A program made the position numbers and the translations under genes. The notes beneath the pieces were generated by a model that did no database searches, was not told the origin of the DNA, and saw only the letters and a program-made list of their open reading frames with translations. From the IMG/VR virus record IMGVR_UViG_3300034190_002502, positions 1-39,714 of that record: DNA of 39,714 bases; one strand, given 5' to 3'. The stretch is from a virus. Shown piece by piece: positions 1 through 8,771 of this stretch. The stretch's first letter is position 1. Each line of letters begins with the position of its first letter.

Positions 1-77
1 CTCTCTTCTGTTAATACTTCCTTCTCTTCCCTATTCTGACCAGAACACATCTCTACATGATCTTTTAAAGCTTTCAA
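1..77. repeat. Terminal direct repeat, left copy (77 bp)
   Basis: These 77 bases recur exactly at 39638-39714. They lie inside a reading frame that continues correctly across the junction, so the contig is a circle drawn with an overlap. 77 is a standard SPAdes k-mer size, which makes an assembly overlap more likely than a packaged terminal repeat. The unique genome length is therefore 39,637 bp. Confidence 0.95.
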
Positions 78-245
78 AGTCATAACAGCTATTTGCATGT
101 TTCTGTATTCAGGTTCAGGTAATGCCATTAACTCCTCTATAGTTATAGTAGACTCCGGACTAGGAAACTCGGCACCAAACAATGCAACTAAGTTTTCCTC
201 AGTTTCTTGTGTTAAATCAAATTCTATAGTTCTATAATTATCCAT
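1..245 (-). CDS. Hypothetical acidic protein, 5' part of a gene spanning the contig join
   Basis: The ATG is at 245 (reverse strand) and the frame stays open to base 1. On the circle it continues at 39637 and stops at TAG 39568-39570, giving 104 aa. The protein starts MDNYRTIEFDLTQETEENLV and ends in an acidic stretch (KEDDDEEAYW). No family is recognised. The start overlaps the end of the HNH gene by 8 bases, and the gene lies in the distal part of the replication operon. An acidic tail could mimic DNA or bind a basic partner, but that is speculation. Confidence 0.8.
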   Translation of the reverse strand, partial: MDNYRTIEFDLTQETEENLVALFGAEFPSPESTITIEELMALPEPEYRNMQIAVMTLKALKDHVEMCSGQNREEKEVLTEE

Positions 246-762
246 TTAATATTCTCCTTATTGTATCTGCGTTTAAAGGCTTAGGTGTTAAGTATTCTTC
301 GTTATGGTCACTTAACCATTTCTTTAAGTCTAGTACACCTTTCTTCATAATGCAAATTACTTGTTTTTCTATTACAGCTTCTTCAAATGAACAGCCTTTA
401 CGTTCTGAGTAGGTCTTGATATCATGACAAGGTATACACAACAACTGCAAGTCCTCGAATGAAACGAAATACAGTCTATAGATAAACCTACCAAAGTCAG
501 CCTCTGTCTTTAGCCCTCCCACAGTAGAAGGTAGTAAATGGTCTACATGTATCTTAGTTTGTGGTGTAGCTTTCTTACACTGCTCACAATTCAAATGCCA
601 TGTCATCCTCCCTTTACCGTTATCCTTCTTGAATCTATTGTTCTGTATTAGTAAGTTCTTTACAGGGTGTCGAGACCAGCCCTTTCTTAGCTGACCCCTA
701 ACCCAACCATAAAAGGCGGCCTCTGATTTCCAAGGCACACCTTTAACATCCCAAGGGTTCAC
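238..762 (-). CDS. HNH endonuclease-like protein
   Basis: This 174-aa protein has a zinc-stabilised beta-beta-alpha HNH fold: CEQC at about residues 59-62, HVDH at about 72-75, then LLCIPCHDIKT at about 107-117, giving paired Cys ligands around the catalytic His. HNH proteins of this size in phages are homing-type nucleases or recombination/packaging nickases. It sits in the replication operon, far from the terminase, so a free-standing homing or replication-linked nuclease is favoured. The start is GTG 762, overlapping the TGA of the upstream gene (759-761), which suggests translational coupling. Confidence 0.85.
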   Translation of the reverse strand: MNPWDVKGVPWKSEAAFYGWVRGQLRKGWSRHPVKNLLIQNNRFKKDNGKGRMTWHLNCEQCKKATPQTKIHVDHLLPSTVGGLKTEADFGRFIYRLYFVSFEDLQLLCIPCHDIKTYSERKGCSFEEAVIEKQVICIMKKGVLDLKKWLSDHNEEYLTPKPLNADTIRRILNG

Positions 763-1031
763 GTATACATCCCATGAACAATCCCGTTCAGTCTCATGTT
801 TTCTGCTTCTAATGATGTAATCTTTCTTTGTAAGTTATCTACAATCTCCGGATACTCTTCATCGGGGTCAAACCACTCTGTTACATTAGTGTGGTGATGT
901 CCTACAGCAAAAGCTAGTTGCCTGCATAGAGTGTGAAAGTCTTCCATATCCATTTCTCTACTTAAACCACTAAACCTTATAGTCGTGCCATAGTGTCTAT
1001 ATTCTATATAGCATTCTTTATCATCATTCAT
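759..1031 (-). CDS. Hypothetical protein with C-terminal coiled coil
   Basis: A 90-aa protein beginning MNDDKECYIEYRHYG. The ATG at 1031 is preferred because AGGAAG lies at a suitable distance upstream; a start at 1049 is possible. The C-terminal 30 residues (NLQRKITSLEAENMRL) form a heptad-like coiled coil. A histidine cluster (GHHH) is visible near residue 45. No family is recognised. It overlaps the upstream gene by 8 bases within the replication operon. Confidence 0.7.
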   Translation of the reverse strand: MNDDKECYIEYRHYGTTIRFSGLSREMDMEDFHTLCRQLAFAVGHHHTNVTEWFDPDEEYPEIVDNLQRKITSLEAENMRLNGIVHGMYT

Positions 1032-1425
1032 CTTTCTTCTTCCTATCAAATGGGAACCCCGGTGGTAAGTCAGCTTCCGTCAAAGGTGGGAATGTAGCTT
1101 CCATCTGGTCGATTTGTTCTAACATCTCCTGTAAGTAATGTAAATCCATCTCACCGTAGAAAGCCTCAAGGTCTGCTAAGTCATGGGAATCAACCCAGTC
1201 CTCGTCTGCGTCTTGTGTCTCCCACCACTCTAAATGATCATGAGGTACTGTTTCTAACCCAGCACCATCATTATACCCGTTACACCAACCATCTCCGTAA
1301 GCTTCTTGTACTATCGATACAATGTCGTCTATTAAAGCACCATTAGTTATACCATGTTTAATTATAACGTCAGTTGCCAACTCTAAAGGGTCGTAGTCTT
1401 TTGGGTTTGGGTTGTTTGTGTTCAT
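1024..1425 (-). CDS. Hypothetical acidic protein
   Basis: A 133-aa, strongly acidic protein with a GDGWCNGYNDG stretch near residue 50. No family is recognised. SD GGAG lies five bases before ATG 1425, and the gene overlaps the end of the exonuclease gene by four bases. Its position between the exonuclease and HNH genes places it with DNA metabolism, but no function can be assigned. Confidence 0.75.
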   Translation of the reverse strand: MNTNNPNPKDYDPLELATDVIIKHGITNGALIDDIVSIVQEAYGDGWCNGYNDGAGLETVPHDHLEWWETQDADEDWVDSHDLADLEAFYGEMDLHYLQEMLEQIDQMEATFPPLTEADLPPGFPFDRKKKDE

Positions 1426-2303
1426 GGCAGCTCCAAATATTGTCGTCCAGTTAATAGGTCATCTCTAACCATCCATAGTAAGTCTGCAACTTCTGCCAGC
1501 CTACTCTCGTATCCCTCACCAAACTTCGCTAAGTAGATACTATTAACTATAGTACGACATTCTTCTTCTGTCAAGCATTCATCTAAAACTTTAAATGCAG
1601 TGATTGGGCCCATACCTTTAACACCTGGTATATTATCAGTCGCATCACCTGTAAGTAGTTGGTGATAGAAGAACTTTAACCCTCTACCAATCACCTTCCT
1701 TTTCTCATTTATCTCAAGAGTTCCTAAGCCTTCCGGACTTTCATAGAATTCCATAGTAACCCAATTCAAATGCCTACCTACCACCATGTTGATATCTTTG
1801 TCTATATGTGTGGCAATAGTATCACTATTCTGGTACATACACAAAGCATCATCTGCTTCATATCCATGTATCTCTTCTGCTCCACACTTATCTATTAAGT
1901 AATCTCTAGCTGCTTGGTAATGAACTGGGCGTGGTGGTCTTCCTGCTTTATACCCCAACCCTCTTGGGCCTTCTGTTTCTATTATTCCATATCGGAAATT
2001 GGAATGATCAGATGCGGTGAGCCATAATTTTAGATCTCCGTGTTTGGAGAGCCTTCTTAAGGTGTTCTTGATTATTACTAGACAGTGGCTGACATCCTCC
2101 ACAATTGGATATGACTCTAACGTGTAATCGACATCTATCTCTTTGTCGCGGTCTTTTAACATCTTCTTTATTTTAGTTTTGGTATATTCATTTCCAAAGT
2201 CTTTACTCTTACCTGACTTAGATGTAAGTATCCACCCTTTCCTCTCCACAGCAAAAGCGCTGCGGTAAAGGATTTCATCTGCTTCAACGTTTAGTGTTGT
2301 CAT
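1422..2303 (-). CDS. 5'-3' exonuclease / flap endonuclease (FEN-like, T7 gp6 type)
   Basis: This 293-aa protein has the PIN/FEN fold. An N-terminal acidic strand is followed by YRSAFA (VEADEILYRSAFA), then GYEADDA at about residues 147-153, DKD at about 168-170, and LTGDATDNIPGVKGMGP at about 217-233. The last is the metal site plus the helix-hairpin-helix typical of FEN nucleases. In T7-like replication such enzymes remove RNA primers and degrade host DNA. It sits a few genes after the DNA polymerase and SSB-like genes, as expected for a replisome operon. Confidence 0.92.
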   Translation of the reverse strand: MTTLNVEADEILYRSAFAVERKGWILTSKSGKSKDFGNEYTKTKIKKMLKDRDKEIDVDYTLESYPIVEDVSHCLVIIKNTLRRLSKHGDLKLWLTASDHSNFRYGIIETEGPRGLGYKAGRPPRPVHYQAARDYLIDKCGAEEIHGYEADDALCMYQNSDTIATHIDKDINMVVGRHLNWVTMEFYESPEGLGTLEINEKRKVIGRGLKFFYHQLLTGDATDNIPGVKGMGPITAFKVLDECLTEEECRTIVNSIYLAKFGEGYESRLAEVADLLWMVRDDLLTGRQYLELP

Positions 2304-2496
2304 CTTTGTTCTTCTCCAACCCTGCCTGTACTTCAGCTATAAGCTTCCGCATTTCCACATACTTATTATAAGCTTTTATAATGTTGTATGAGCCTTGTAA
2401 TAAGGCGGGTAATATGATTAACTCCCAACTAACGTGAGAAACTGCCCCCAGCTTTAAAGCCAAGAGCACTGCACTTACTGTATATAGGTAACTCAT
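2284..2496 (-). CDS. Small membrane protein
   Basis: A 70-aa protein with one or two hydrophobic segments (about residues 4-19 and 24-36) followed by a charged, helical tail rich in Lys, Glu and Asn. It overlaps the exonuclease gene by 20 bases and the SSB-like gene by 4, so it is translated as part of the operon. No family is recognised. A membrane anchor or host-membrane effector is possible. Confidence 0.7.
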   Translation of the reverse strand: MSYLYTVSAVLLALKLGAVSHVSWELIILPALLQGSYNIIKAYNKYVEMRKLIAEVQAGLEKNKDDNTKR

Positions 2497-3143
2497 AGAT
2501 CTAACGTACCGAAGTCAATTTCGTCGTCTTTGAAGCTAGAAGTCGCTTGAGCTTGAGTTGGTTGCGCTTGGACTGCTGCTTGTGGAGTAGTTGAAACACT
2601 TGCTGTAGACTCGATGTTAGTATCATTTTGTACTGCCTCCCCTAATTTAATCATTCTAGGTACTAAAGATAAGATGTACGCATCATCACTTTGTCTACCT
2701 TCTGCAATTGCAACAGTCATTGCTAAATTCAAAGCCTGACCTCTAGCTGCTCTTGTGTTGTAATCACCTTTTGCTATACCGCCAGCATTACTACTGTAAG
2801 ATGTTCCACCACTTGGTGCTGACTTAGGAGCTGCAATGTGGCCCTGTACAACAGCCTGTAGGTTGCGATATTTCTTGTCACCCACTTCGTTGATAGTAAC
2901 CTTTAAGGTTAGCTCATCACCTTCACGTAAAGCCTTAAGGGTGTTTACAGAGTTCTTTAAGCTATCAGCAAAAGCACCTCTTGTAAATATCTCCCCAGCT
3001 TTAGGCCCAGTGGTTGGTTTGTATTGAATCTCTACATATTTCTTGACGCCGTTCTTAGTATTCTTATCTAATGTTCTTGCTGCTACGAATGTACCAAGGT
3101 CATGATAAACTTGCTTTGCTGGTCTATTATTATTAAAACTCAT
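2493..3143 (-). CDS. Putative single-stranded DNA-binding protein
   Basis: A 216-aa protein. The first 115 residues look like an OB-fold with many basic and aromatic positions (KKYVEIQYKPTTGPKAGEIF, KKYRNLQAVVQGH). A low-complexity Q/A/S/T linker follows, then an acidic C-terminal tail (FKDDEIDFGTLDL). Globular OB domain, flexible linker and acidic tip are the hallmark of SSB and T7 gp2.5, where the tip contacts polymerase and helicase. It lies just downstream of the polymerase gene. The assignment is by architecture and position. Confidence 0.75.
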   Translation of the reverse strand: MSFNNNRPAKQVYHDLGTFVAARTLDKNTKNGVKKYVEIQYKPTTGPKAGEIFTRGAFADSLKNSVNTLKALREGDELTLKVTINEVGDKKYRNLQAVVQGHIAAPKSAPSGGTSYSSNAGGIAKGDYNTRAARGQALNLAMTVAIAEGRQSDDAYILSLVPRMIKLGEAVQNDTNIESTASVSTTPQAAVQAQPTQAQATSSFKDDEIDFGTLDL

Positions 3144-3163
3144 AATTATACTCTCTCTTTTAG

Positions 3164-3352
3164 TTAAACATTATATTGATTTGTTTGCCCTGTCTTTGTA
3201 AGTGTATCTGTGCTTACTTTATCCACTGTTGCCAGTGGTTTGCCTGCTTCTACATACGAGATTAACACCCCGCTACCCACTTCTTGTATTACTTTAGCAC
3301 TAAACTCTGTACCTGTTGGTGTAGTGTATGTTACTAGGTCACCTACTTCCAT
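3164..3352 (-). CDS. Small beta-rich hypothetical protein
   Basis: A 62-aa protein that reads like a small beta-barrel (VGDLVTYTTPTGTEFSAKVIQEVGSGVLISY), similar in feel to KOW/SH3-type folds. No catalytic motif is seen. It lies between the DNA polymerase and SSB-like genes, so an accessory replication role is plausible but unproven. Confidence 0.65.
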   Translation of the reverse strand: MEVGDLVTYTTPTGTEFSAKVIQEVGSGVLISYVEAGKPLATVDKVSTDTLTKTGQTNQYNV

Positions 3353-3353
3353 A

Positions 3354-5510
3354 TTAATCTCCTTTAAATGCCGTTAATTCAGCAAAGTTGTCTCCGACTT
3401 CTGCATCTACCGGAAACTTGAATGGTACTTCTACTCCTAGATACTTATTAAATAAATGTGGTACACTCTCCATGATGTTACAAATCTGCGGTACAATTTT
3501 ATTTAAATACTCTTCTTTAATATAAAACCACTTACTATCATGAATCTCGTTCACCATCTGTATTTTATCTTTATACTTAACAAGTATCTGTAACAACGCT
3601 GCACTAGTTGCTGCCTGTACATCCGATGCGGTTCCTTGAATCTGGTAATTCTTTGTTTGTGTAGGACTATAATTAATCCTTAAATTACCACGTTTATCAA
3701 ACGACCCAAATTGTTCGAAGGAGTAACGCTTTTTAGTGGGTGATTGGTAATACCCGATGTTTCTCCTAAGTCCGTTTTCGTATGTAATAGTGTCTCCTGA
3801 TTTGATTGGGAGGAGCTCATACCCGGATGAATCAAACCGTTTGCCGTTAACCCCTCCTCGGAGCATACGGGTCGGTAAGTATTTCTTGTGGCTGAGCTCT
3901 TCCATATTTTCCAAGGTCTTATATACATGGTCGTTATATCCTTTTACTTTATAGTATACACTATCTTCCTTTTTAAGCAACTCTTTTATGTCGTCTACTT
4001 CTAACCCAGTTGCTTCTGCTAAGCTATGCGCCCCACCACCATACGCTTTCATGTATGATATTGTTTTAGCCTGGGAACGCTTCTTAACCCACTTCTTATC
4101 ACCCTGCACCTTTGCAAGGTCATAAATCTCATCGTAACTCTTGCCTTCACTCAAACCCTTACACCAACTAAGACGTAGGCAGTGAAAACAAGTACCTCCT
4201 AATAAGTCCTTAGTCATCTGACTATCGCCAGACAACCAGGCAAGTACGTAGATCTCTAACTGACTGAAATCTATCTGTACACATTTAAAGCCTGCGGGGG
4301 CTACAAATAAGCCTTGTATATGTGAAGCCCATTCACCCTTACTTGGTACGTTCTGTAAGTTCGGGTTACTTGAAGACAACCTACTAGTTATAGTGGAAGT
4401 TGTGTTAAAGTTTGGGTAGAGTCTCTCGTCAACGCTTAAGCTTACAAATGCCTCTAAGTATGTGCTGCACATTTTCTTATATTGCATGGCCTCTTTTTGT
4501 AGTCCGCAGTACTCTTTTGCGACGTCGTTGTCGCTGTTCTTATAAATCTTTGTGATAATATCATCACCTGTTTGGTATCTTCCTTTTACTTTACTTTCTT
4601 TAGTATAGCCCTTATTCAGAGAAAAGCCAGTAATTTTTACAATTTCTTCAAATAATTTTGTTTTAGGCTTACCATTCTTATATAAGCCATTGTCTCTTTT
4701 AACTTTTACTTTAATATCACCACCAAATAACATGGCAGATTTATGTGTAGGACTATTAACATTAAACGCTGGAAGTCTTTCATCACTCCAAAACTCCTCA
4801 ATCAACAGTTGCGTTTTTTGCAACAGTTCCATTTCTTTCATCTTAAAGTCACGTAATGTCTTTTCACACTTATCTAAATCAACCTTTAACCCTGTATTCA
4901 TACAGTTGATTAATGTGAAGCTATACATATTATACATCTTAATTATATCTAGCATGCCTAATGCTTCGGCTTCTATCAATTGCTTATTATAAACTTGCAG
5001 TGTTGTAACACCATCATCTATAGAATACTGGTGGTAGAGTTTAAATAGTCTCGGACATCTGTCGCGGGCTTCTAAAATCTTATCTGCACCAATTTTCTTT
5101 TTATACAACTTACTAATTCTATCTGCTTTAATCTTTCTACCTAGGTATATGTTCTGTAACTCACCTAGTGAAGGAAAACTATGTCTATGGCCAGACATGA
5201 GGTATTGAGCCACCTGTGTATCCCAAATTACCCCACCTCTTAGTATAAATTCTTCTAGTTCTGAACACTTCCATATATATGATAGATCAAAAGGTAAGTT
5301 ATGTCCAATTAAAACATCACTTTCTTTTAACATTTTTGCAAAACCTTCCGGTACTTGCCTAGAATAACCCTCAACTTTGTGTTCTACTACCACAGAATTA
5401 GGGTTGTTTCCGTAAATGATAGTGTGGAAGTCATTAGCAGGATCTTTTGCAGCAGGGCCATGTTTTCCTTGTTGTATTGTAGTCTCTAAATCGAATACCA
5501 TAACCCTCAT
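3354..5510 (-). CDS. Family A DNA polymerase with 3'-5' exonuclease domain
   Basis: A 718-aa replicative polymerase. Exo I (VFDLETT, residues 5-11), Exo II (IGHNLPFDLSY) and Exo III (YSIDDGVTT) make an intact proofreading domain. The Pol domain has motif A (IDFSQLEIYVLAWLSGD), motif B (KKRSQAKTISYMKAYGGG) and motif C (NEIHDSKW). Motif C is HDS rather than HDE. No 5' nuclease is fused; that role falls to the separate exonuclease at 1422-2303. ATG 5510 is preferred over the longer frame because TAGGAGG lies just before it. Confidence 0.97.
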   Translation of the reverse strand: MRVMVFDLETTIQQGKHGPAAKDPANDFHTIIYGNNPNSVVVEHKVEGYSRQVPEGFAKMLKESDVLIGHNLPFDLSYIWKCSELEEFILRGGVIWDTQVAQYLMSGHRHSFPSLGELQNIYLGRKIKADRISKLYKKKIGADKILEARDRCPRLFKLYHQYSIDDGVTTLQVYNKQLIEAEALGMLDIIKMYNMYSFTLINCMNTGLKVDLDKCEKTLRDFKMKEMELLQKTQLLIEEFWSDERLPAFNVNSPTHKSAMLFGGDIKVKVKRDNGLYKNGKPKTKLFEEIVKITGFSLNKGYTKESKVKGRYQTGDDIITKIYKNSDNDVAKEYCGLQKEAMQYKKMCSTYLEAFVSLSVDERLYPNFNTTSTITSRLSSSNPNLQNVPSKGEWASHIQGLFVAPAGFKCVQIDFSQLEIYVLAWLSGDSQMTKDLLGGTCFHCLRLSWCKGLSEGKSYDEIYDLAKVQGDKKWVKKRSQAKTISYMKAYGGGAHSLAEATGLEVDDIKELLKKEDSVYYKVKGYNDHVYKTLENMEELSHKKYLPTRMLRGGVNGKRFDSSGYELLPIKSGDTITYENGLRRNIGYYQSPTKKRYSFEQFGSFDKRGNLRINYSPTQTKNYQIQGTASDVQAATSAALLQILVKYKDKIQMVNEIHDSKWFYIKEEYLNKIVPQICNIMESVPHLFNKYLGVEVPFKFPVDAEVGDNFAELTAFKGD

Positions 5511-5518
5511 AATTCCTC

Positions 5519-6793
5519 CTACCATTCAAATGGTTTAAAGTTACTGTAAATATCTTCTAACTCTGTTTTAATCTGTACAAAGTTACCTCGTTTCTTCTTA
5601 ATCACATCAACATACCTCACTGATGAGTCTTTGTCTTGGCCTATACCTATCAAGGCGTATACAGCTGCTGACTTCTGCTTAGAACCATACACATCAGATT
5701 CAGTTAGATGCTTTTTCTTCTTGTATGTATTATCTTCAGTATCGAAGTAATTTGTATCTCCCGACTGTGTAGTACCTAGTACTGCATAACCTGCATTAGC
5801 TGTCAACCTTAACGATTCCCACAACTGTTTTAACATAATAGTACTCTGGTCTGCTGTTAATGCATCCACTAAATCAATAATAACTAAGCTTGGCTTGTGC
5901 TTATTAATCTTCGCTTTAACATATGATATATCGTGACCTGTTAATTGATATATCTTTAATGCATCCTTATTGTACTTCTTCTCAAATGATTCTACCACTT
6001 TCTCTCTGTTACGTACAATTGCTTCAAAACCACCTGGTATCTTATCTTTATATAAGTTACTTAAAAACCTTATAAACAACTCAGCGTCTGTCATCTCACT
6101 GTTAAAGTAGAGAATAGGGCCGAGAGTTTCGTCATCATGTACATGCTTAAACGCTTCAACCGCTTGACAGATGCAATAAGCACTTTTACCGCCACTAGTA
6201 TCACTGTTAATGCCAATAAACTGACCAGGAGCAAAAGCCCCGATAGCTTCTTGCATAGCTGGCAGAAAATGTGGGATACCCTTTGCATCATTAAGTACAT
6301 CGTAATCGATATTGTCAGAAGTCTTGCAGTCATTCTCGTTCTCCGTCTGTAGTTGGTCTGATTTGCTCCTATATATATCAAGTATAGACGATATTTTCTC
6401 AATGTCAAATGTTTTTAATGCACTTTTGTTAATTTCTTCTAAAGCTTGTTTCTGTATAAGTCCCATTAAGGACGTTTCTACCTCTAAACTATCAGCCTTT
6501 TCTATAGCAGGTAACACCCAATCACGATAATAAGTAATATCTTCGTTATCAAGATCGTCGTTATGCCAAGACTGACTGAATTGCGTGTAGAACAATTCGA
6601 AATCGACTTCTTTGTGCTCCTCATATAGTTTAAAATACTTTGCATAATCTTTTAGTAAAACCTCCGTAGCTGGATAAATACGCTTTGTGTTAATGGTGCT
6701 GTTATATGTCTCAAAGTTATACCTCCGAGACATGGCTTTAAGCAATGCTGTTTCAATTGCTACATCTTTCTGACTAATTTCCTGTTGAACCAT
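5519..6793 (-). CDS. DnaB/T7 gp4-type replicative DNA helicase (RecA fold)
   Basis: A 424-aa protein. Walker A is DTSGGKS at about residues 198-204 and Walker B is LVIIDLVD at about 303-310. A QSG-type motif (TTQSGD) and a C-terminal SDVYGSKQK region match the arrangement of hexameric SF4 helicases. The N-terminal 180 residues are helical and probably serve as the primase- or polymerase-interacting domain. The primase is a separate gene (7830-8603) in the same operon, unlike the fused T7 gp4. The start overlaps the dUTPase gene by 20 bases. Confidence 0.9.
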   Translation of the reverse strand: MVQQEISQKDVAIETALLKAMSRRYNFETYNSTINTKRIYPATEVLLKDYAKYFKLYEEHKEVDFELFYTQFSQSWHNDDLDNEDITYYRDWVLPAIEKADSLEVETSLMGLIQKQALEEINKSALKTFDIEKISSILDIYRSKSDQLQTENENDCKTSDNIDYDVLNDAKGIPHFLPAMQEAIGAFAPGQFIGINSDTSGGKSAYCICQAVEAFKHVHDDETLGPILYFNSEMTDAELFIRFLSNLYKDKIPGGFEAIVRNREKVVESFEKKYNKDALKIYQLTGHDISYVKAKINKHKPSLVIIDLVDALTADQSTIMLKQLWESLRLTANAGYAVLGTTQSGDTNYFDTEDNTYKKKKHLTESDVYGSKQKSAAVYALIGIGQDKDSSVRYVDVIKKKRGNFVQIKTELEDIYSNFKPFEW

Positions 6794-7253
6794 ATCCGCC
6801 TTCTCCTCTGACAGTTTTGTTTAACTCTTCTACAATTTCAATCTCAAATTTAACGTAAGGCAGCACCACAAGTTGTGCTACTCTGTCGCCTAGCTCCGGG
6901 AAATCAAAGCCTCTATGTGTAAATGTGCACTTCATCATTAATTCCCCTCTATAATCTGAATCAATAATGCCTACACTATTTGTCATCTGTAAACCTTTCG
7001 CCCCAACGCTTGAGCGTACAGCTAACAGCCCGAAATGATTCTCTGGTATCTCCACTGCTACGCCTAAGGCTAATGTATACACCCCGTGCTCACTGCCTTT
7101 AATCTCCGCCAACCTTAAATCAAGGCCAGCACTATGCGCAGTGCCTGCAATAGGTGGATAGGTTTGGGGAACCCCCTCAACAAAGTGGCCTACTTTATTC
7201 AGGGTGGAGCAGTCAATCAAGTGTCCTGGTTTCTCTATTAGTTTAATCCTCAT
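6774..7253 (-). CDS. dut: dUTP diphosphatase (trimeric dUTPase)
   Basis: A 159-aa enzyme of the all-beta trimeric family, converting dUTP to dUMP and PPi. All five motifs are present: HSAGLDLR, VRSSVGAKGL, GIIDSDYRGEL, DRVAQLVV and the C-terminal GGYGSTG. The catalytic Asp in SDYRGE and the C-terminal Gly-rich lid are intact, so an active enzyme is expected. It keeps uracil out of phage DNA and feeds dTTP synthesis, fitting its place between helicase and primase genes. Confidence 0.97.
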   Translation of the reverse strand: MRIKLIEKPGHLIDCSTLNKVGHFVEGVPQTYPPIAGTAHSAGLDLRLAEIKGSEHGVYTLALGVAVEIPENHFGLLAVRSSVGAKGLQMTNSVGIIDSDYRGELMMKCTFTHRGFDFPELGDRVAQLVVLPYVKFEIEIVEELNKTVRGEGGYGSTGN

Positions 7254-7837
7254 TATTTCTTATCCTTAGTTACAGTATATACAAAAGCATTAACATTCAT
7301 CATAGGAGATATTTGGAATATACTTTTATACCTAATCTTACCTTCTACGTTCTTAATCATCTTTGTATACACCTCATAAGCGTCAGCTACAGACACAAAC
7401 TCTTTCTTAATTTGTTTACCTTTACATTCAGGCATTTCAGAGTAGTAAGACCTAATAAATGCATTAGGGTGCGACCCAGTGTGTAGTGACATATAGTTTT
7501 CACCCATTCTCCTCCACAATGTATCCATACCACATAGGCTATAGCCAGCTTTATGTGCCAAGAACATGCCTATCATATCTGATTTGTACTCGTTCTCAGG
7601 TTCATGTGTATTTCCCATAGTGTGACCTAAGATAATATGGCCTATCTCATGACCTATAACTACCGCTAGCTGGTCTCTGTTGTCTATAAAGTCCAGCATA
7701 CCAAGAGTTACGTTAATGCTGTGATAGTCCACCACTTGCTCCTTAGGTATAAAGTCATCAACTATCGGATAGAGTCTAAACAACAACAACCCAACCACTA
7801 ACACCCATAATCTCATATATAAACTTGTCTTAATCAT
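7253..7837 (-). CDS. Membrane-anchored M48-like zinc metallopeptidase
   Basis: A 194-aa protein with one N-terminal membrane segment (about residues 9-21) and the zinc-peptidase signature HEIGH at about 63-67. ENEYKSD at about 81-87 supplies the third ligand Glu of the ExxxD type, and SHPNAFIR resembles the M48 (T/S)HP...R motif. M48 proteases (HtpX, LoiP, Oma1) degrade membrane or envelope proteins. It is shorter than most M48 members. Lying between primase and dUTPase genes, it looks like an early-expressed host-takeover or quality-control factor. Substrate and topology are unknown. Confidence 0.88.
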   Translation of the reverse strand: MIKTSLYMRLWVLVVGLLLFRLYPIVDDFIPKEQVVDYHSINVTLGMLDFIDNRDQLAVVIGHEIGHIILGHTMGNTHEPENEYKSDMIGMFLAHKAGYSLCGMDTLWRRMGENYMSLHTGSHPNAFIRSYYSEMPECKGKQIKKEFVSVADAYEVYTKMIKNVEGKIRYKSIFQISPMMNVNAFVYTVTKDKK

Positions 7838-8603
7838 TAAGATATCTCCCTATTTCTCGTGATGAGTAGAATTTAGGATCTTCTCTACTCTGTATTGTAT
7901 TTATAGACCATCCTTTTGGATACTTCAAGGGAAATCTACGTTTATTTTCTTGTATCTGGTAACCAAGCTGCTTAACTATGTTCTTTGTACCTTTGATTCC
8001 TGCGTCATCACCATCCAACCATACAACAATCTCGTCATATTCGTTTAGTATAGCAGGTACTTCCGTTCTATTCAAATATGTACCAAATAAACAGTACACA
8101 TCACCGTATTCCTCCAACCTAATAGCAGATATATAATCCTCTACAAGAATTAAAGTCTTACTACCGGTTTTAATCTTATACAATTGCTTCTCTCCTATTC
8201 CTAATACCTTCTTTTCTGGGAAAAACCGCCTAGTAACAAAGACAATTTCATTATCCTTAACAACTGGTAGTAAAATACTATCTCCCCAGTCTCCTGTATC
8301 GGCAACATATCCAATCTTATGCTTTCTTATAAGCTCATCAAATACATAGTAACTGTAAAGCCACTTCAACACCTGAGGGCTAAACTCCCTAGGATTCCTC
8401 GTGTGTTTAGGTACATACATGTCTTTACCCATTGTAACAGGTTTGAAGGCTTTAATACCCATCATTGCCCGTCTATGGCTGTCAAAAGACTTGTATATCC
8501 CACACGAATGACATTTATAACCATCTGTGTATTCTGCATAGCAACCTGTTCTATGGCCACCATCGCAGAAAGGACATATACCAATAGATAAGAAATTACT
8601 CAC
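7830..8603 (-). CDS. DNA primase (zinc finger plus TOPRIM, stand-alone)
   Basis: A 257-aa protein like the primase half of T7 gp4. The zinc module is CPFC at about residues 10-13 with CHSC at about 31-34. The TOPRIM core follows: LVEDYISAI at about 153-161 (catalytic Glu) and [10 protein letters not shown] at about 193-202 (metal-binding DxD). It makes RNA primers for lagging-strand synthesis with the separate helicase. The start is GTG 8603, inside the end of csrA, with a weak ribosome site, so translation is probably coupled to csrA. Confidence 0.93.
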   Translation of the reverse strand: MSNFLSIGICPFCDGGHRTGCYAEYTDGYKCHSCGIYKSFDSHRRAMMGIKAFKPVTMGKDMYVPKHTRNPREFSPQVLKWLYSYYVFDELIRKHKIGYVADTGDWGDSILLPVVKDNEIVFVTRRFFPEKKVLGIGEKQLYKIKTGSKTLILVEDYISAIRLEEYGDVYCLFGTYLNRTEVPAILNEYDEIVVWLDGDDAGIKGTKNIVKQLGYQIQENKRRFPLKYPKGWSINTIQSREDPKFYSSREIGRYLND

Positions 8604-8769
8604 TTATTTCACTCTGTTTTCTGATATGAATCTCTTCTCTATCTACAGCAACCTCACGAGGAGCACTGACACCTATCACCACTTGTTTTCCTTTGATCTC
8701 GTTAATGACAATCTCAACGTTATCACCAATCATAATCTTTTCACCTATTTTTCTACTTAATAGTAACAT
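8596..8769 (-). CDS. csrA: CsrA/RsmA-type RNA-binding translational regulator
   Basis: A 57-aa protein beginning [15 protein letters not shown], with [16 protein letters not shown] in the C-terminal half. This is the CsrA beta-barrel with the key N-terminal L-x-R/K strand and the conserved C-terminal Arg of the VxREEI segment, both needed for GGA-motif RNA binding. ATG 8769 is chosen because it gives the canonical CsrA N terminus and has AGAGG upstream. It could remodel host CsrA-controlled translation or regulate phage mRNAs. Its 3' end overlaps the primase start. Confidence 0.96.
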   Translation of the reverse strand: MLLLSRKIGEKIMIGDNVEIVINEIKGKQVVIGVSAPREVAVDREEIHIRKQSEISE

Positions 8770-8771
8770 AA

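Noticed and set aside
1-77. Short direct terminal repeat as a packaging end
   Set aside because: The repeat lies inside an intact gene and its length equals a standard assembler k-mer, so an artefact of contig circularity is the simpler reading.
2836-3027. Antisense open frames such as 2836-3027 (+), 8319-8591 (+) and 30284-30727 (-)
   Set aside because: They lie wholly opposite conserved genes, have no SD and encode low-complexity or unlikely proteins, so they are shadows.
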